Positions 33,034 to 42,815 of a stretch of 64,000 nucleotides of DNA are shown here, piece by piece. A program made the translations under genes and the position numbers. Location: the NCBI RefSeq assembly GCF_000372725.1, contig NW_005198611.1:70946-134945 (forward strand), in the 5' to 3' direction. Source of the DNA: Emiliania huxleyi CCMP1516 (taxonomy: Eukaryota > Haptophyta > Isochrysidales > Noelaerhabdaceae). Under the pieces are notes generated by a model, which saw nothing but the letters and a program-made list of their open reading frames with translations, made no database searches and was not told where the DNA came from. Position 1 is the first letter of the stretch; each line of letters opens with the position of its first letter.

Positions 33034-34809
33034 ATGAGAGTTCCACCCGCCCCGTTAACCGCACGATCCGCCGCCATTGCGCCACTCACCGCATGGCTCC
33101 TCGCCAACGGTGCTCGCCTCGACGGCGTGAAAGCCTCCTGGCTGGGCCACGGGATGGGTGTCGGCGTTGTCGCCACGCGAGACCTGCCAAAAGGTCACGT
33201 GGCAGCCACCGTCCCTCGCGCCCTTCTTCTCACGGTCGACTCCGCCGCACACGACGACCCCCAGCTCGGCGCGCTGCTTGAGGTCCTGTCGGCCGAGGGC
33301 GTCCTGCAGGATGAGCACAACGGGTACGATGAGAGCACCGGCGTGCTGGCACTGCAGCTTCTCGCGGCGGCGGCGGCACAGCAACGAGGTGACGTCTCGA
33401 GGTTTGGTCCCTATGTGCGAACTCTACCCTCATCGGTCGACACGCCGCTTTTATGGCCGCGCGTGCTTCGCGAGACGCTGCTGGCCGGCACCAGCCTGCT
33501 GACAGACGTGCGAGAGCTGCGCGCTGCGAGCGCCGCCGAGCTGCGGCGGCTGCGGCGCTCCCTGCGGCGGGCGCCACCCTTCTCGACGGCCGCCGAGCCG
33601 GCCTGCTCGTGGCTCTCTCGCCTCGGCCTCGACGGCGGCGCGCCCTGCCCGCTCAGCGGAGAGCGCAGCGGCGGGCTCCAGAGGTGGATGTTGGCCAACG
33701 CTCTCGTCAGGTCCCGCGCGTACACCATGCCCCGCATGCGGCGGCGAGGGGGCGGGGGCTGGGAGCGGGACGAGCTTGTGCTGGCGCCCTTCATCGATCT
33801 TGCGAATCATGACGACGCGACGAGCCGGGCAGTGAGGTGGGAGGCGGAGAGGAGGGGCGAGGAGGCGGAGGCGGAGGAGGCGGCGGCGGCGGCGGTGGCG
33901 GCGGCGGCGGAGGCGGAGGCGGAGGCGAAGGCGGAGGCGGAGTCTGAGGCGGAGGCGGCGGCGGCGAGAGCCTTGGGTCGGGAGAGACGCGAAAGTGCTC
34001 TTTCGCTCTTCTGCGAGCGCGCCGTGCCTTGCGGCTCGCAGCTCCCCTCCTCGTACGGGCCGCACACCCTCCGCACCTCCCTCCTCACCTTCGGCTTCGT
34101 GACGGCCGCCCAGTCGCCGTCCGCGGCTCTCCGGCTGGAGGTGGACCCCGCCGACCCTTGGCGCGCAGAGAAGCGCGCTGTGCTCGAGGCGGCAGGGCAG
34201 GAGTCTTTGAGATTCGAGCTTGTGGCAAGGCCCTCGCCGCCGCCGCCGCCGCCGCTTCCGTCGCTGCTGCCGCTGCCGCCGCTGCCTTCACCCGTGTCTG
34301 ATTTCGCTCCGTCACCGCCTCCGCCTCCGGGCCAGGCAGCGGCCGCTTCGCCGTTGGTACATCGGCCACCGATGGTCGACGCCGCGCTCCCCGAGGTCGA
34401 CCCGTCGCTGATGCGAGTGTTGCGGCTGCTGGCGCTGCCGCCAGCCGAGGCCGCCACCCACCTCGCCGGCGCCACCGCCGCCGCCGCTTCGCCTCGCGGC
34501 TTTGGGGCACCGCCCCTCGTCAGCGCGGCTGGTGTCGACGCGTGGGCTGCCCTCGCCGCCCCATCGAGCACCGCCATCGAGCGCGCCGCGTACGCCCGCC
34601 TCCTCCGCGAGTGTCGCGCCAGCCTGCGCGCCCTCGAGGCGGCGCAGCGAGGCCCCATCGCCGGCTTCCAGGCGAACCTCGCCTCGGTGGCCGTGGCGTC
34701 GGTCGTGCGGCGAGGAGAGGCGACAGCGCTGAGACAAACGATCGCGGCGGCGAGGGCGGGTGCGAGGAAGGCAAGGCCAAGGGAGAATGTGGCGGGCCGT
34801 CACGAGTAG
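33034..34809 (+). CDS. SET-domain methyltransferase, Rubisco-LSMT/SETD3 type
   Basis: A 591-residue single-exon frame from ATG 33034. The split SET domain is visible: GMGVGVVATRDLPKGHVAAT-type start (about 40-60), FGPYVRTLPSSVDTPLLW (the F-x-PY-x-x-LP signature of the LSMT group), a helical iSET insert, ELVLAPFIDLANHDDA (the ID.NH SAM/substrate motif) at about 248-263, an Ala/Glu low-complexity insert at about 272-312, then AVPCGSQLPSSYGP and LLTFGFVTA. The C-terminal third (from about 445) is helical and fits a Rubisco-LSMT substrate-binding domain, split by a Pro-rich linker. It transfers methyl groups from SAM to a lysine or histidine of a protein such as Rubisco large subunit, aldolase or actin. 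Which substrate is not decided by sequence. No clear plastid presequence is seen. Confidence 0.82.
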   Translation: MRVPPAPLTARSAAIAPLTAWLLANGARLDGVKASWLGHGMGVGVVATRDLPKGHVAATVPRALLLTVDSAAHDDPQLGALLEVLSAEGVLQDEHNGYDESTGVLALQLLAAAAAQQRGDVSRFGPYVRTLPSSVDTPLLWPRVLRETLLAGTSLLTDVRELRAASAAELRRLRRSLRRAPPFSTAAEPACSWLSRLGLDGGAPCPLSGERSGGLQRWMLANALVRSRAYTMPRMRRRGGGGWERDELVLAPFIDLANHDDATSRAVRWEAERRGEEAEAEEAAAAAVAAAAEAEAEAKAEAESEAEAAAARALGRERRESALSLFCERAVPCGSQLPSSYGPHTLRTSLLTFGFVTAAQSPSAALRLEVDPADPWRAEKRAVLEAAGQESLRFELVARPSPPPPPPLPSLLPLPPLPSPVSDFAPSPPPPPGQAAAASPLVHRPPMVDAALPEVDPSLMRVLRLLALPPAEAATHLAGATAAAASPRGFGAPPLVSAAGVDAWAALAAPSSTAIERAAYARLLRECRASLRALEAAQRGPIAGFQANLASVAVASVVRRGEATALRQTIAAARAGARKARPRENVAGRHE

Positions 34810-34825
34810 AGCAGGAGCCGACATG

Positions 34826-34950
34826 TCGACTGGGGGGGGGGGGGGGGGGAGAGACTTGCACAGACCTGTTGACCTCTGTGAGCATGCACACAAGCACATG
34901 CTATACGCTCCTTTTGGATGACACGTCGTTGTGTGTGTGTGTGTGTGTGA
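34826..34950 (+). repeat. Poly-G tract and GT microsatellite
   Basis: A run of 20 G (about 34831-34850) and a (GT)10 run (34929-34948) lie in the 3' flank of the SET gene. Confidence 0.7.
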
Positions 34951-35045
34951 TTTTGTTAAATGTTACTGGACTGCCAGCCCGCGCACTCCGGCCAGTGAGC
35001 CACTCGCACTAACGCAGGTAAAGCCGCACACCGAAAAAGAATTCG

Positions 35046-35250
35046 AGCACGAAGCGCCCCCGCACAAGGGATCGAGGCAGGCGGCGGCGGCGTCTCAGAA
35101 CGAGGCTGAGGAGCGATGAGTCAGAGGATGAAACAGCAGGAGAGAAGAGGAGACGCCCGAGGGTGGGCGACGGCTAGCACCACACTCCTCTCCTTAAAAT
35201 CCCTGTGTGGTGGCGGCGTCCGGCGTGCCGTCCTCCGATCCCTCCCCCTG
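35046..35250 (+). repeat. Composite repeat R3 with R2 core, third copy
   Basis: Carries GGCGGCGGCGTCTCAGAACG, GGGTGGGCGACGGCTAGC and CTTAAAATCCCTGTGTGG in the order seen at 23030-23137 plus 24705-24770. It forms the 5' flank of the AlkB gene. Confidence 0.6.
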
Positions 35251-35343
35251 CCTTACAATAAAAAAAATCCTGATTTGTACATACACCCGTTGCCGCCGCC
35301 GCCGCGGCCGCCGCCCCGCCGCCGCCGCCGCCGCCGCGCCCCA

Positions 35344-36531
35344 ATGCTGACGGAGGCGCAGATCCTCGCCGCCCGGCTCACAGCCATCCGACCTGCGGTG
35401 ACGGTCGACGTTCACTCCCTCACCGCCGACGGCCGATCGTGGATCCTGCACGCCCGCCGCTTTTGGCCGAGCGACAAGGAGGCCTTTGAAACTGTGTGGG
35501 CGACGCACCCGCCGACCCGGCCGATGGGGGTGATGTACGGGAAGCCCGTCACCTTCCATCGCTACCAGCAAGCCTACGGGTTCGACTATCGCTTCACTGG
35601 ACAGACGGCGGCGGCTCTGCCTCTTGCGGCCGTGCCCGCGCCCATCGCGCCGGTGATCGATGCGCTGCACCGGGTCGAGTCGGATACGGAGCCGCAGAAC
35701 TCGGCGCTCTTCAACTTTTACGAGGGCGGCTCGGACTACATGGGCGCGCACTCGGACGATGAGCGGCATCTCCACGCCTCTGCGCCCATCCTCTCCCTCT
35801 CATGGTGCCAGCCGCAGGCGCACGTGCGGCGGTTCCGGCTGCTGCCGAAAGACGGCGTGCGCGACGCCGTCGTCCCGCCAGCGTGGCGCGACGCCAAGCT
35901 CAAAGGCGCGGTCGTCGTCCTCGGCGACGGCGACCTCGTCGTGATGGGCGGCGCGTGCCAGCGCACGCACAAGCACGAGGTCATGAAGGCGGGCAGCCGC
36001 CGCGCACTCCACGAGCTGCAGGGGCGGCGCATCAACCTCACTGTGCGCAGCTTCGAGGAGTCGCCGGCCGCGACGCGCGCAGCCTCCGCCGCCGCGGCTG
36101 CACCCTTTGCGGCTGCCGCCTCCCCTCCCGCCGCGCCGGCCGCCGGAGGCATGGCCGCATGCGCCGACGGCTCTGCTCCCCTCAGCTCTGCCGCTGCCCG
36201 CGACTCTCCCGGCTCTCTCACTCCCCTCAGCTCTGCCGCTGCCCTCGGCCCTGCCTCTGCCCTCGGCCCTGCCTCTGCCCTCGGCGCTGCCGCTGCTCCC
36301 TGTGAGGCCGACGAGGAGGCGGGCTGGGAGTGCGCCGCGTGCACGCTGATCAACCCTCCCCTCGCTCCCCTCTGTGCTGCGTGCGAAGCGGCGCGGGGCG
36401 CTAGCAGCGCCGGCGCAAAGCGCAGGCTTTCGCACGATACGCTCGGTCGACCTCCCATCGGCCCGCTAGCCTCGCGGTTAGGCGGCAGCAGCCAGGCAAC
36501 CCTCGAGGCGATGTGGCGGAGGAGCTCGTGA
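35344..36531 (+). CDS. AlkB-type Fe(II)/2-oxoglutarate dioxygenase fused to an NZF zinc finger
   Basis: 395 residues from ATG 35344. The AlkB fold spans about 20-237: YGKPVTFHRYQQAYGFDY (nucleotide-recognition region), NFYEGGSDYMGAHSDDERHL with the HxD iron ligands at H136 and D138, a distal His in RTHKHEVMK (H209 or H211), and GRRINLTVRSF with the Arg residues that bind 2-oxoglutarate. This order and the spacing match ALKBH2/3-type DNA/RNA demethylases, which remove alkyl groups from bases oxidatively. After an Ala/Ser/Pro linker that contains a repeated ALGPAS block, residues about 330-355 (GWECAACTLINPPLAPLCAA, then CEAA) are a RanBP2/NZF-type zinc ribbon (W-x-C-x2-C-T-x2-N-x6-C-x2-C). NZF fingers often bind ubiquitin, which would target the enzyme. 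That role is inference. Confidence 0.85.
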   Translation: MLTEAQILAARLTAIRPAVTVDVHSLTADGRSWILHARRFWPSDKEAFETVWATHPPTRPMGVMYGKPVTFHRYQQAYGFDYRFTGQTAAALPLAAVPAPIAPVIDALHRVESDTEPQNSALFNFYEGGSDYMGAHSDDERHLHASAPILSLSWCQPQAHVRRFRLLPKDGVRDAVVPPAWRDAKLKGAVVVLGDGDLVVMGGACQRTHKHEVMKAGSRRALHELQGRRINLTVRSFEESPAATRAASAAAAAPFAAAASPPAAPAAGGMAACADGSAPLSSAAARDSPGSLTPLSSAAALGPASALGPASALGAAAAPCEADEEAGWECAACTLINPPLAPLCAACEAARGASSAGAKRRLSHDTLGRPPIGPLASRLGGSSQATLEAMWRRSS

Positions 36532-37029
36532 GAGATACGGCTTAGTAACAGATAGAGTCGTGTGTTATATGTTACTGTCCTATATGTTTCTTAGATGTTA
36601 GAAGTTGGCTTCTACCTTCTTGAGCGGTTACCGACACATGCACAAAAAAGACACAAATATTTTGAGTCTCGTTTATACGCGGGGTGTTTTACCACGTTAA
36701 GATAGAAAGCGTTTGGGGCGGGCTTATAGCCCGCAGAGTGTGCCCCCAGACGCAGACCCAGAGCTGTGCCTGTGGAGGCCTGGTCCCCCGACGGCGACGC
36801 CCCGAGTCCCTCTCCGAGTGTCGCCGCAGAGGGGGGGGGCGACCCCCTTCCACATAACCCGAGCCTAGACCCGAGCGTATATCTGGGCGCCGGGCAGAGA
36901 GACGGCGGACACGGACCCCGCGACGACACACACGCGCTCTCTCCCGACTCCCCTCTCTCCCGGTACACACGTGCGCGTCTCGGCTGCGCCACACGACAAC
37001 CACGCAGACACGACACTGGGCCCCTCACA
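36532..37029. other. Convergent intergenic region, nothing seen
   Basis: Holds the 3' flanks of the AlkB gene and the minus-strand oxidoreductase. A G9 tract lies near 36831. Confidence 0.3.
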
Positions 37030-38796
37030 TCACATGCCCTTCGACGCCTTTGTGGCCCTCCTGTGCTTCCGAGCGCGCAGGCGAGCCGCTTTCGCCTTGG
37101 AGAGGGGCGGCTCCTGCTTCTTCTTTGAAGCGGCCGGGCGCACGGAGAGCGACGACAGCTGCCGCACCGCCTCGCCGACCACCGCCTGCTCGTCGTCCGA
37201 GCTGCTGGCGGCGTCCTCCTCGTCCGAGCTGTCGGCGAAGCCGAGGAGCACCGCGTCCTTGAGGCCGAGGCACGAGAAGCTGTTCACGTTGACCACCGCC
37301 GAAGGCGCCCCGTCGCGCTTGGTGGTCCACATCAGGTCTCGGAGCGCCACCGCGATGATCTTTGCGCCGCGCATCGCGCCCATCAGGTTGAGCGCGCCGG
37401 GGCCGAGCTCGAGGACGGCGTTGGCACCGACCACGAACAAGTCCTCGCCGTCCGCCCACCGCAGCGACGTGTCCACGCGCGGGAAGCCGTCTCGCACCGG
37501 CGCGGAGAAGTCGGCCTGCACCTGCTGGTACAACCTGGACGACAGCGGCGTCTTGGCGGCGCCCGTCGCGAGGATCACGAGGTCGAAGGCGTCGCCGTCG
37601 ACATGCAACTCGCCGCGCTCGAGTCGCACGGCGCTCTGCTCAATCCCCCCGTCCACCTGCAGCTCGAGCGCGCTAGAATCGCTCGCCGCCCCGCGGCGCA
37701 GCTCCTCCATGTAGGAAGCGGGCACTGTGCCGCCCGGCGCCGCCCGCTTCGCCCCCTCGCAGCGGTCCTCCATGCAAAGGAAGTCGAAGCGCAGCCGGTT
37801 CGTCTTGCGCATGTCGACCCAGTCGTCGTGCAGGTCGTAGGCGCGCGTCTGGAGCGGCCGGCGAGAGCGCAGGACGACGCGGGCGGCGCCGGCACCCACC
37901 GCCGCCAGCGCGGCCTGCGCAGCGGTGAGGCCACCGCCGACGACGAGCACCCTCGCGCCCCGCACGCCGACAACGCCGTCCGCCATCGTGCTGCCCCGGC
38001 CGAGCAGCTCGGCAGTGTGCGTCACCCGTCCGCCATGAACGGGAGGAACGCCGTCAACGCCGTCCGCCATCGTGCTGCCCATGAACGGGAGGAACGGGGA
38101 GGGCACAATCGGCGGCCCGGTCGGCCCCGTCGCGAAGATGACTGCCTCGGCGACAACGCAGTGCTCGACGCCCTCGCACTCGTAGCTCACCATGTACTCG
38201 CCGCTGTCGCCGTCCTTGGCCACCCGCGTCGCATACCCACGGTACCACTCGTGGGGTAGCTTGGCCTCGAGCGACGCGCAAAAGTCGCGGAATAGAGCGG
38301 TCGACGGCAGGCTGTAGAGGCGCGGGTCTTGCATCGAGAAGCCCTCGTCCGCCAGCTTGCTGCTTACAAAGGGCGCTGCCAGTAGCTCGCCCTCGCGGCC
38401 CTCGCGCAACGCAAAGTTCACGAGCGCCATGGGCTCAAAGGCGAGCGGGTGGGCCAGCGCGGGGCTTCTCAGGTGCTCAATCTCCAGGGACGCGAAGCGC
38501 TTGTTCCATCCCTCGCAGAAGCCCTCGTTTGGATCGATGATGCCGACCATGCCAATCTTTTGGAGGTTCTTGAAGCCCACTCGCCGCTGGAAGGCGTTGT
38601 CTGACGTGAATTGCCCAAAGGCGAAGGAGCTCTCGTGCAAGGCGGAGAGCGCCGCAAGTGCGTGCGGCCCGCCACCAATGATGAGCACGCTCACACGAGT
38701 CTTGGAGACGCCAGCATCCGGCTCGTGGATGACCGTCGCTGGTGACGACGGTCGGTGCAGAATGGCGTCCTTGGCTGACGTCGCGCACACGGGCAT
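37030..38796 (-). CDS. FAD/NAD(P)-dependent monooxygenase-like flavoprotein
   Basis: 588 residues from ATG 38796 (MPVCATSAKDAILHR). An in-frame extension upstream starts at a GTG and is less likely. An FAD Rossmann motif VLIIGGGPHALAAL lies at about 36-50, then GIIDPNEGFCEGWNKRF and LRSPALAHPLAF. Next come AEAVIFATGPTGPP, a second dinucleotide fold VLVVGGGLTAAQAALAAV, and DLVILATGAAKTP. The order (FAD fold, ATG, NADPH fold, ATG) is that of class B/N-hydroxylating monooxygenases (SidA/IucD-like) and OSGIN-type proteins. The substrate is unknown. The tail is acidic (DSSDEEDAASSSDDE) then strongly basic (KAKAARLRARKHRRATKASK), which could direct it to the nucleus. The motif GSTMADGV occurs twice about 25 residues apart, from a local DNA duplication. 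Confidence 0.75.
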   Translation of the reverse strand: MPVCATSAKDAILHRPSSPATVIHEPDAGVSKTRVSVLIIGGGPHALAALSALHESSFAFGQFTSDNAFQRRVGFKNLQKIGMVGIIDPNEGFCEGWNKRFASLEIEHLRSPALAHPLAFEPMALVNFALREGREGELLAAPFVSSKLADEGFSMQDPRLYSLPSTALFRDFCASLEAKLPHEWYRGYATRVAKDGDSGEYMVSYECEGVEHCVVAEAVIFATGPTGPPIVPSPFLPFMGSTMADGVDGVPPVHGGRVTHTAELLGRGSTMADGVVGVRGARVLVVGGGLTAAQAALAAVGAGAARVVLRSRRPLQTRAYDLHDDWVDMRKTNRLRFDFLCMEDRCEGAKRAAPGGTVPASYMEELRRGAASDSSALELQVDGGIEQSAVRLERGELHVDGDAFDLVILATGAAKTPLSSRLYQQVQADFSAPVRDGFPRVDTSLRWADGEDLFVVGANAVLELGPGALNLMGAMRGAKIIAVALRDLMWTTKRDGAPSAVVNVNSFSCLGLKDAVLLGFADSSDEEDAASSSDDEQAVVGEAVRQLSSLSVRPAASKKKQEPPLSKAKAARLRARKHRRATKASKGM

Positions 38797-39230
38797 TGTT
38801 CGAGGCACCGAGAGCGCACGAAGCGTTCTAAGAGCGTGCTCGAGTCTTGCCTGCGAAGTCACGCACAAGAAGAATCGAATGAATACCCAAGGGTGAACTG
38901 CTGACGGGGTTTGCGATGAGGAGCGAGCCGAAGGGTTTCTCGGATTTTCCAGTGTATGTAGCTCTTACGTAATTTTAGAATTCGACAAAAAATTAGAAAA
39001 ATGCACCCTAGCGCAACACTGGGCACGGGACTGGCGCGCACTGGCACTACTAGAGTACGCAGGAAGAATCTTCATACGTGGCGTGACTATAGACGAGCGC
39101 GTCGGAGAGGTTTCGACACGCGCACTTGTGGAGCCCTGCATTGTAGGCAACCGGCCCCGTAGGCTACTTTTGTGCTGCCGCGCGTGCGTGCTGCGTGTTC
39201 GACCCACCTGTGCTGCCGCAAGCGGCTGAT

Positions 39231-40067
39231 ATGCCTGCCTTGCTGCTCTCACTGCTCACCTCTGCGGTGGCCGCCGGCCCCAGCCTTGACGTCACCCCTT
39301 GGAACTCCACAACGGACCGCCTCCTCCTCTACACCCTCGGCAAGACTGGCAGCACATCCCTCGAGCTTGCGTTCGGCTGCCTAACTGGTAGATCGCGGCT
39401 ACCTTTCGTGCGGAACATCGCCGCGGATGGCATTTGGCGAGATGATCAGTATTTGGCGTTGGAGACCCCTCCACGCGGCTTCAAGACGCACGTGGCTTCA
39501 GTGGCTCAGCGGATGGTGGAGATGGTACGACCGCAAGATACAAACTTATGGATGATCATCCCAGTGCGTGATACGCTCGCCCGCGCAATGTCCGACTTCT
39601 TCGAGACCCTGGACACACAGTATGTTGGGCCCGCGGTGAGAAACTGGTCCTTGGCCCAAATCATGTCGCGTTACAAAACACTCGAACCGCACATGGTGGG
39701 AAGGTCGATCATCGACACCTTGCAGCAGGTGCTCGGCGAGCGCGTCGACTGGCTCCCTCGGTTTGACCCGTCCTCTCACGATTTGTGGGCCGTTCGCGGC
39801 ACCCTGAGGTTGCTCATCGTTCGTGCGGAGGACTCGACGCATTGGCCGTCCATCGTCGAGCGCCGCATGGGCGTGAAAATCCGGCTGCCATCGGCAGCGA
39901 ACTCGGGGGAGGACAAATGGTACGGCGAGCTGTACCAGGCGTTCAAGAGTGGCTATGTCTCGGAGGTCGAGACGGTGAGGAGAGCGCTCAAGTCTACAGA
40001 CATGAGGCTCCTCTACACCGAGGATGAGACCAATCGGTTCGCAGCCAGTGCACTGCACCTTCGGTGA
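39231..40067 (+). CDS. NKWYS-family sulfotransferase-like secretory protein
   Basis: 278 residues from ATG 39231 with a signal peptide (MPALLLSLLTSAVAAGPS). LLLYTLGKTGSTSLELAF is the PAPS 5'-phosphosulfate loop seen in sulfotransferases. WMIIPVRDTLARAMSDFFE is the 3'-phosphate-binding strand-helix. Near the C-terminus, GEDKWYGELYQAFKSGYVSE matches the Lys-Trp-Tyr motif that names the NKWYS (putative capsular polysaccharide synthesis) family. The RMLLYTED end is typical. Role inferred: sulfation or polysaccharide modification in the Golgi or secretory route, relevant to the acidic polysaccharides of coccolithophores. Confidence 0.75.
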   Translation: MPALLLSLLTSAVAAGPSLDVTPWNSTTDRLLLYTLGKTGSTSLELAFGCLTGRSRLPFVRNIAADGIWRDDQYLALETPPRGFKTHVASVAQRMVEMVRPQDTNLWMIIPVRDTLARAMSDFFETLDTQYVGPAVRNWSLAQIMSRYKTLEPHMVGRSIIDTLQQVLGERVDWLPRFDPSSHDLWAVRGTLRLLIVRAEDSTHWPSIVERRMGVKIRLPSAANSGEDKWYGELYQAFKSGYVSEVETVRRALKSTDMRLLYTEDETNRFAASALHLR

Positions 40068-41201
40068 GACTCTGCGTGTGGCGGAGAGAAGATGTAAGCT
40101 GGCTGGAAGCTGGAACAGTGGAACAGTGGCCCTAATAAATAAATAAAAACGGACAGCTCTCTACTGTGAGATGGGTAAAAAGGAACAGGTCCCCGCCCTT
40201 GCGATCTTTGTGCAGGGTTCTTTGTGGGTGTGGTCGGCGACTAGCCGGGGTCGTCCTCTGGTGGGGGACTAGCACTAGCCGTCTTCCACATGGTCCCTCG
40301 GGTCCCTGCTACTCCTAATCTCTTCGTACATCCTCCTGCTGATCTCCGCAAAGTCCTGCTCCCTCCCTCGTCTCGCTCTGCGCGTCTGCTCCGCCTCACC
40401 GTCTTCTGCCCTGCGTCGTCTGGCGACGGGTCCTCCATAGTCGGTCGAGGTCGCCGCCCTAGTGGCCCTGAGCGAGTCCTCTAGGGTGCGTTTTCTCAGT
40501 GCACAGTGGATTCCCAACGATAGCTCATTCTTGCCGAGCCACTTTTCATTGAATCAAATGAGGCTGCGCCCATTTAAACTTAGGACAAAATGAGCGATCG
40601 TCCACGTCGAAAGGGATACAAGGGTGCTATTGTGTGTGTTGGCTAGTTCCAATTCACTCTGTACTGACACGCTAATCTTGAAAACGCGTCCAACGGAGCT
40701 CCGTGTACCGTGTTGCTCCCAGCGCCCTCCTTCGCCTTCCTGCTGCGGCCATGTCTCAAAAGCAAGGCCGCAGTCCGCCTGACCCAGGTCCCAGCTCCCA
40801 GGCGCGAGAAACGAATCTGCGAGGCGTGGCCGCTTATGCGGCTCGATGGGGAGGGACGGGGCGGACTACGGGGATCGGCTTCTTACACCGCCCCTCCTTG
40901 CAGCGAGCCCCCTCCAACCACCCGCGCTAGGTCTCGGGGGACGCAGGGGTCACACCCGACGACCTCGGGGGAACTAACTAGCCGGGGCAGTCGGAGAAGG
41001 GGCAACTCCGTGCACTGACGGTCGGCCGCCAGAAAACACGCCTGCGTGGATCGCGTCACACCAATCCTCGCTACCCAACGTCACCCAAACAAAGGATAAG
41101 ATTCCTATCCACCTCGAGAACCTCGAGAAGGCCGCAAAATCGCGGCGTAATTTTCAGCCTGTCGGCCTGACGAGAGGGCGTGTGCTGTTGTGTGTGTGTA
41201 T
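40068..41201. other. Intergenic region, no gene supported
   Basis: Small frames on both strands (for example an Arg/Glu-rich one on the minus strand, 40275-40517, EQDFAEISRRMYEEIRSS) look marginally protein-like but have no partner exon or motif. Confidence 0.3.
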
Positions 41202-42815
41202 ATGCTGCTCCGCGCCTCGACGCTGCTACTCGTCGGCGCTCTCCTCCTCGCCTCTATCCGTCGGCGGCGCAGGGCGAGCGGCCGCCCCGTCCTCGCGCCT
41301 CGCTGTGCGGCAGTGGAAGCCGGCGCCGCGCCGCTCGTTGTGGTCGTCGGGCTGGGCGGGGTCGGCTCGCACGCGGCGCAGCTGCTGCTGCGCGGCGGGG
41401 TGGTGCGGCTGCGGCTGGTCGACTTTGACCAGGTGACCCTCTCGTCGCTCAACCGGCACGCCACCGCCACCCGCGCCGAAGTCGGCCTCGCCAAGGCGCT
41501 CGCCCTCCGCGCAGCGCTGCTCGCCATCCGGCCCGGTGCCGAGATCGACGCGAGGGTGTCCCTCTTCAACGCGGCGGCGGCGGCGGAGCTGCTCGGCGGG
41601 CCGGTCGCGCTCGTGATTGACGCGATCGACGACATTGCCACCAAAGCCGAGCTGCAGGTTCACTGCTTTCGCGCCGGCCTGCCCCTCCTCAGCGCGCTCG
41701 GGGCGGGCGGCAAGGCGGACTGCGGCTGCCTGCACGTGGCGCCGCTGGCGGACGTGCTCGGCGACCCGGTCGCGAGCAGCGTGGGCAAGCTCGTCCGCGC
41801 GGCGGAGCCAGCCGGCGGCGACTGGTGGCGCTCGCTCGACCAGCGGGTCGAGTGCGTCTACTCTTCGGAAAAGCAGCGGGTCGGGTGCGCCTGCCGGGGG
41901 TCGATGCGCGGCGGAGGCTCGCGGGGCGTGCTCACACCCCGCGCGCGTTGGACGTGCTCAGGCTGCTGCCGATGCCGGCGGGCGCCAGCAAGGAGTCGCT
42001 CGGCTCGCAGCCAACCTTCCGCGCGAGAGTCCTGCCCGTCCTCCCGCCGGTGCCCGCCGCCTTCGGGGCCGCCCTCGCCTCGCGCGCACTCGAGCTGTTG
42101 CGCGGAGGCGGAGGTGGAGGAGGAGGCGGAGGAGGCGGAGGAGGAGGCGGAGGCAGCGACGCTGCCGATGTGAACGGCAGCGCTTGCGGCGGCGACTGCG
42201 AACGTGGCGGCGGCGGCGGCGGCCGTGGCGCTGCTCGGCCGCCGCCGCCGCCCCTCCCGCCGCTGTCTGCGCCGTATCAGCGGAAGCTCTTCCTGCGCTT
42301 TGACAAGGAGCGCCTCGTCAGCCCGTGCGAGGGTCTCCCAAGCCCCTCCCGAGAGCCTCCCGAGAGCCGCTCCCCGAGGGTCGCCCCGCGGACGCCCGCC
42401 CACGGAGCCACGCGCCGCCCCCTCCTGCCGCGGGCAGGAGCACGTGCGGACGCGCCACCTCCCCGAGTGGAGCCCTCCCGAGGCGTGGCCTCTCTCGTTC
42501 GACGAGGTCGGCATCGTCGTCAACCTCGTCTTCCGCAGCCGCTGCGCGATCTCGGGCCTGCGACCGCAGGACCCCTCGCGGCCCCAGTTCTGCCTCTGCC
42601 CGCTCGACGAGGCTGGCCCGCCGGTGTTGCGCAACACGCTGTTCGTCACCCTCGCCGCCGCTGCCGAGCATCGCGAGCGAGGCGTCGCCGCGATGCCGCC
42701 TGCCTTGCGGCGGCGTATCGACGGCGCCTTTGCGTCGGCCTTGGGTGTAGAGGGGCGAGAGGGCTCTGCGCGGTGGCGCGGAGGCGATAGTAAAGGTAAA
42801 GGACGCGGCAAATGA
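41202..42815 (+). CDS. TcdA/Tcd1-type E1-like tRNA threonylcarbamoyladenosine dehydratase
   Basis: Three exons: 41202-41884, 41962-42316 and 42438-42815, about 471 residues. Introns are GT-AG (GTGCGC...CTCAG and GTCAGC...GGCAG), with phases that close exactly. The start MLLRASTLLLVGALLLASIR is a membrane anchor followed by Arg-rich sequence, as in the yeast outer-mitochondrial Tcd1/2. The ThiF/MoeB Rossmann domain shows VVVVGLGGVGSHAAQLLLRG (ATP loop), LVDFDQVTLSSLNRHATAT (adenylation Arg/Asp), VALVIDAIDDIATKAELQVH, and SALGAGGKAD. The region RVECVYSSEKQRV|GLLPMPAGAS then leads to the conserved 'LPVLPPVPAAFGAALAS'. A Gly-rich insert separates this from a C-terminal region (LPEWSPPEAWPLSFDEVGIV). 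The enzyme cyclises t6A37 in ANN-decoding tRNAs in an ATP-dependent reaction. Exon 2 has an inverted partial copy at 47331-47613. Confidence 0.82.

Noticed and set aside
34085-34658. Minus-strand frames over the SET gene
   Set aside because: Ala/Arg/Ser shadows. The forward SET and substrate-binding motifs explain the region.
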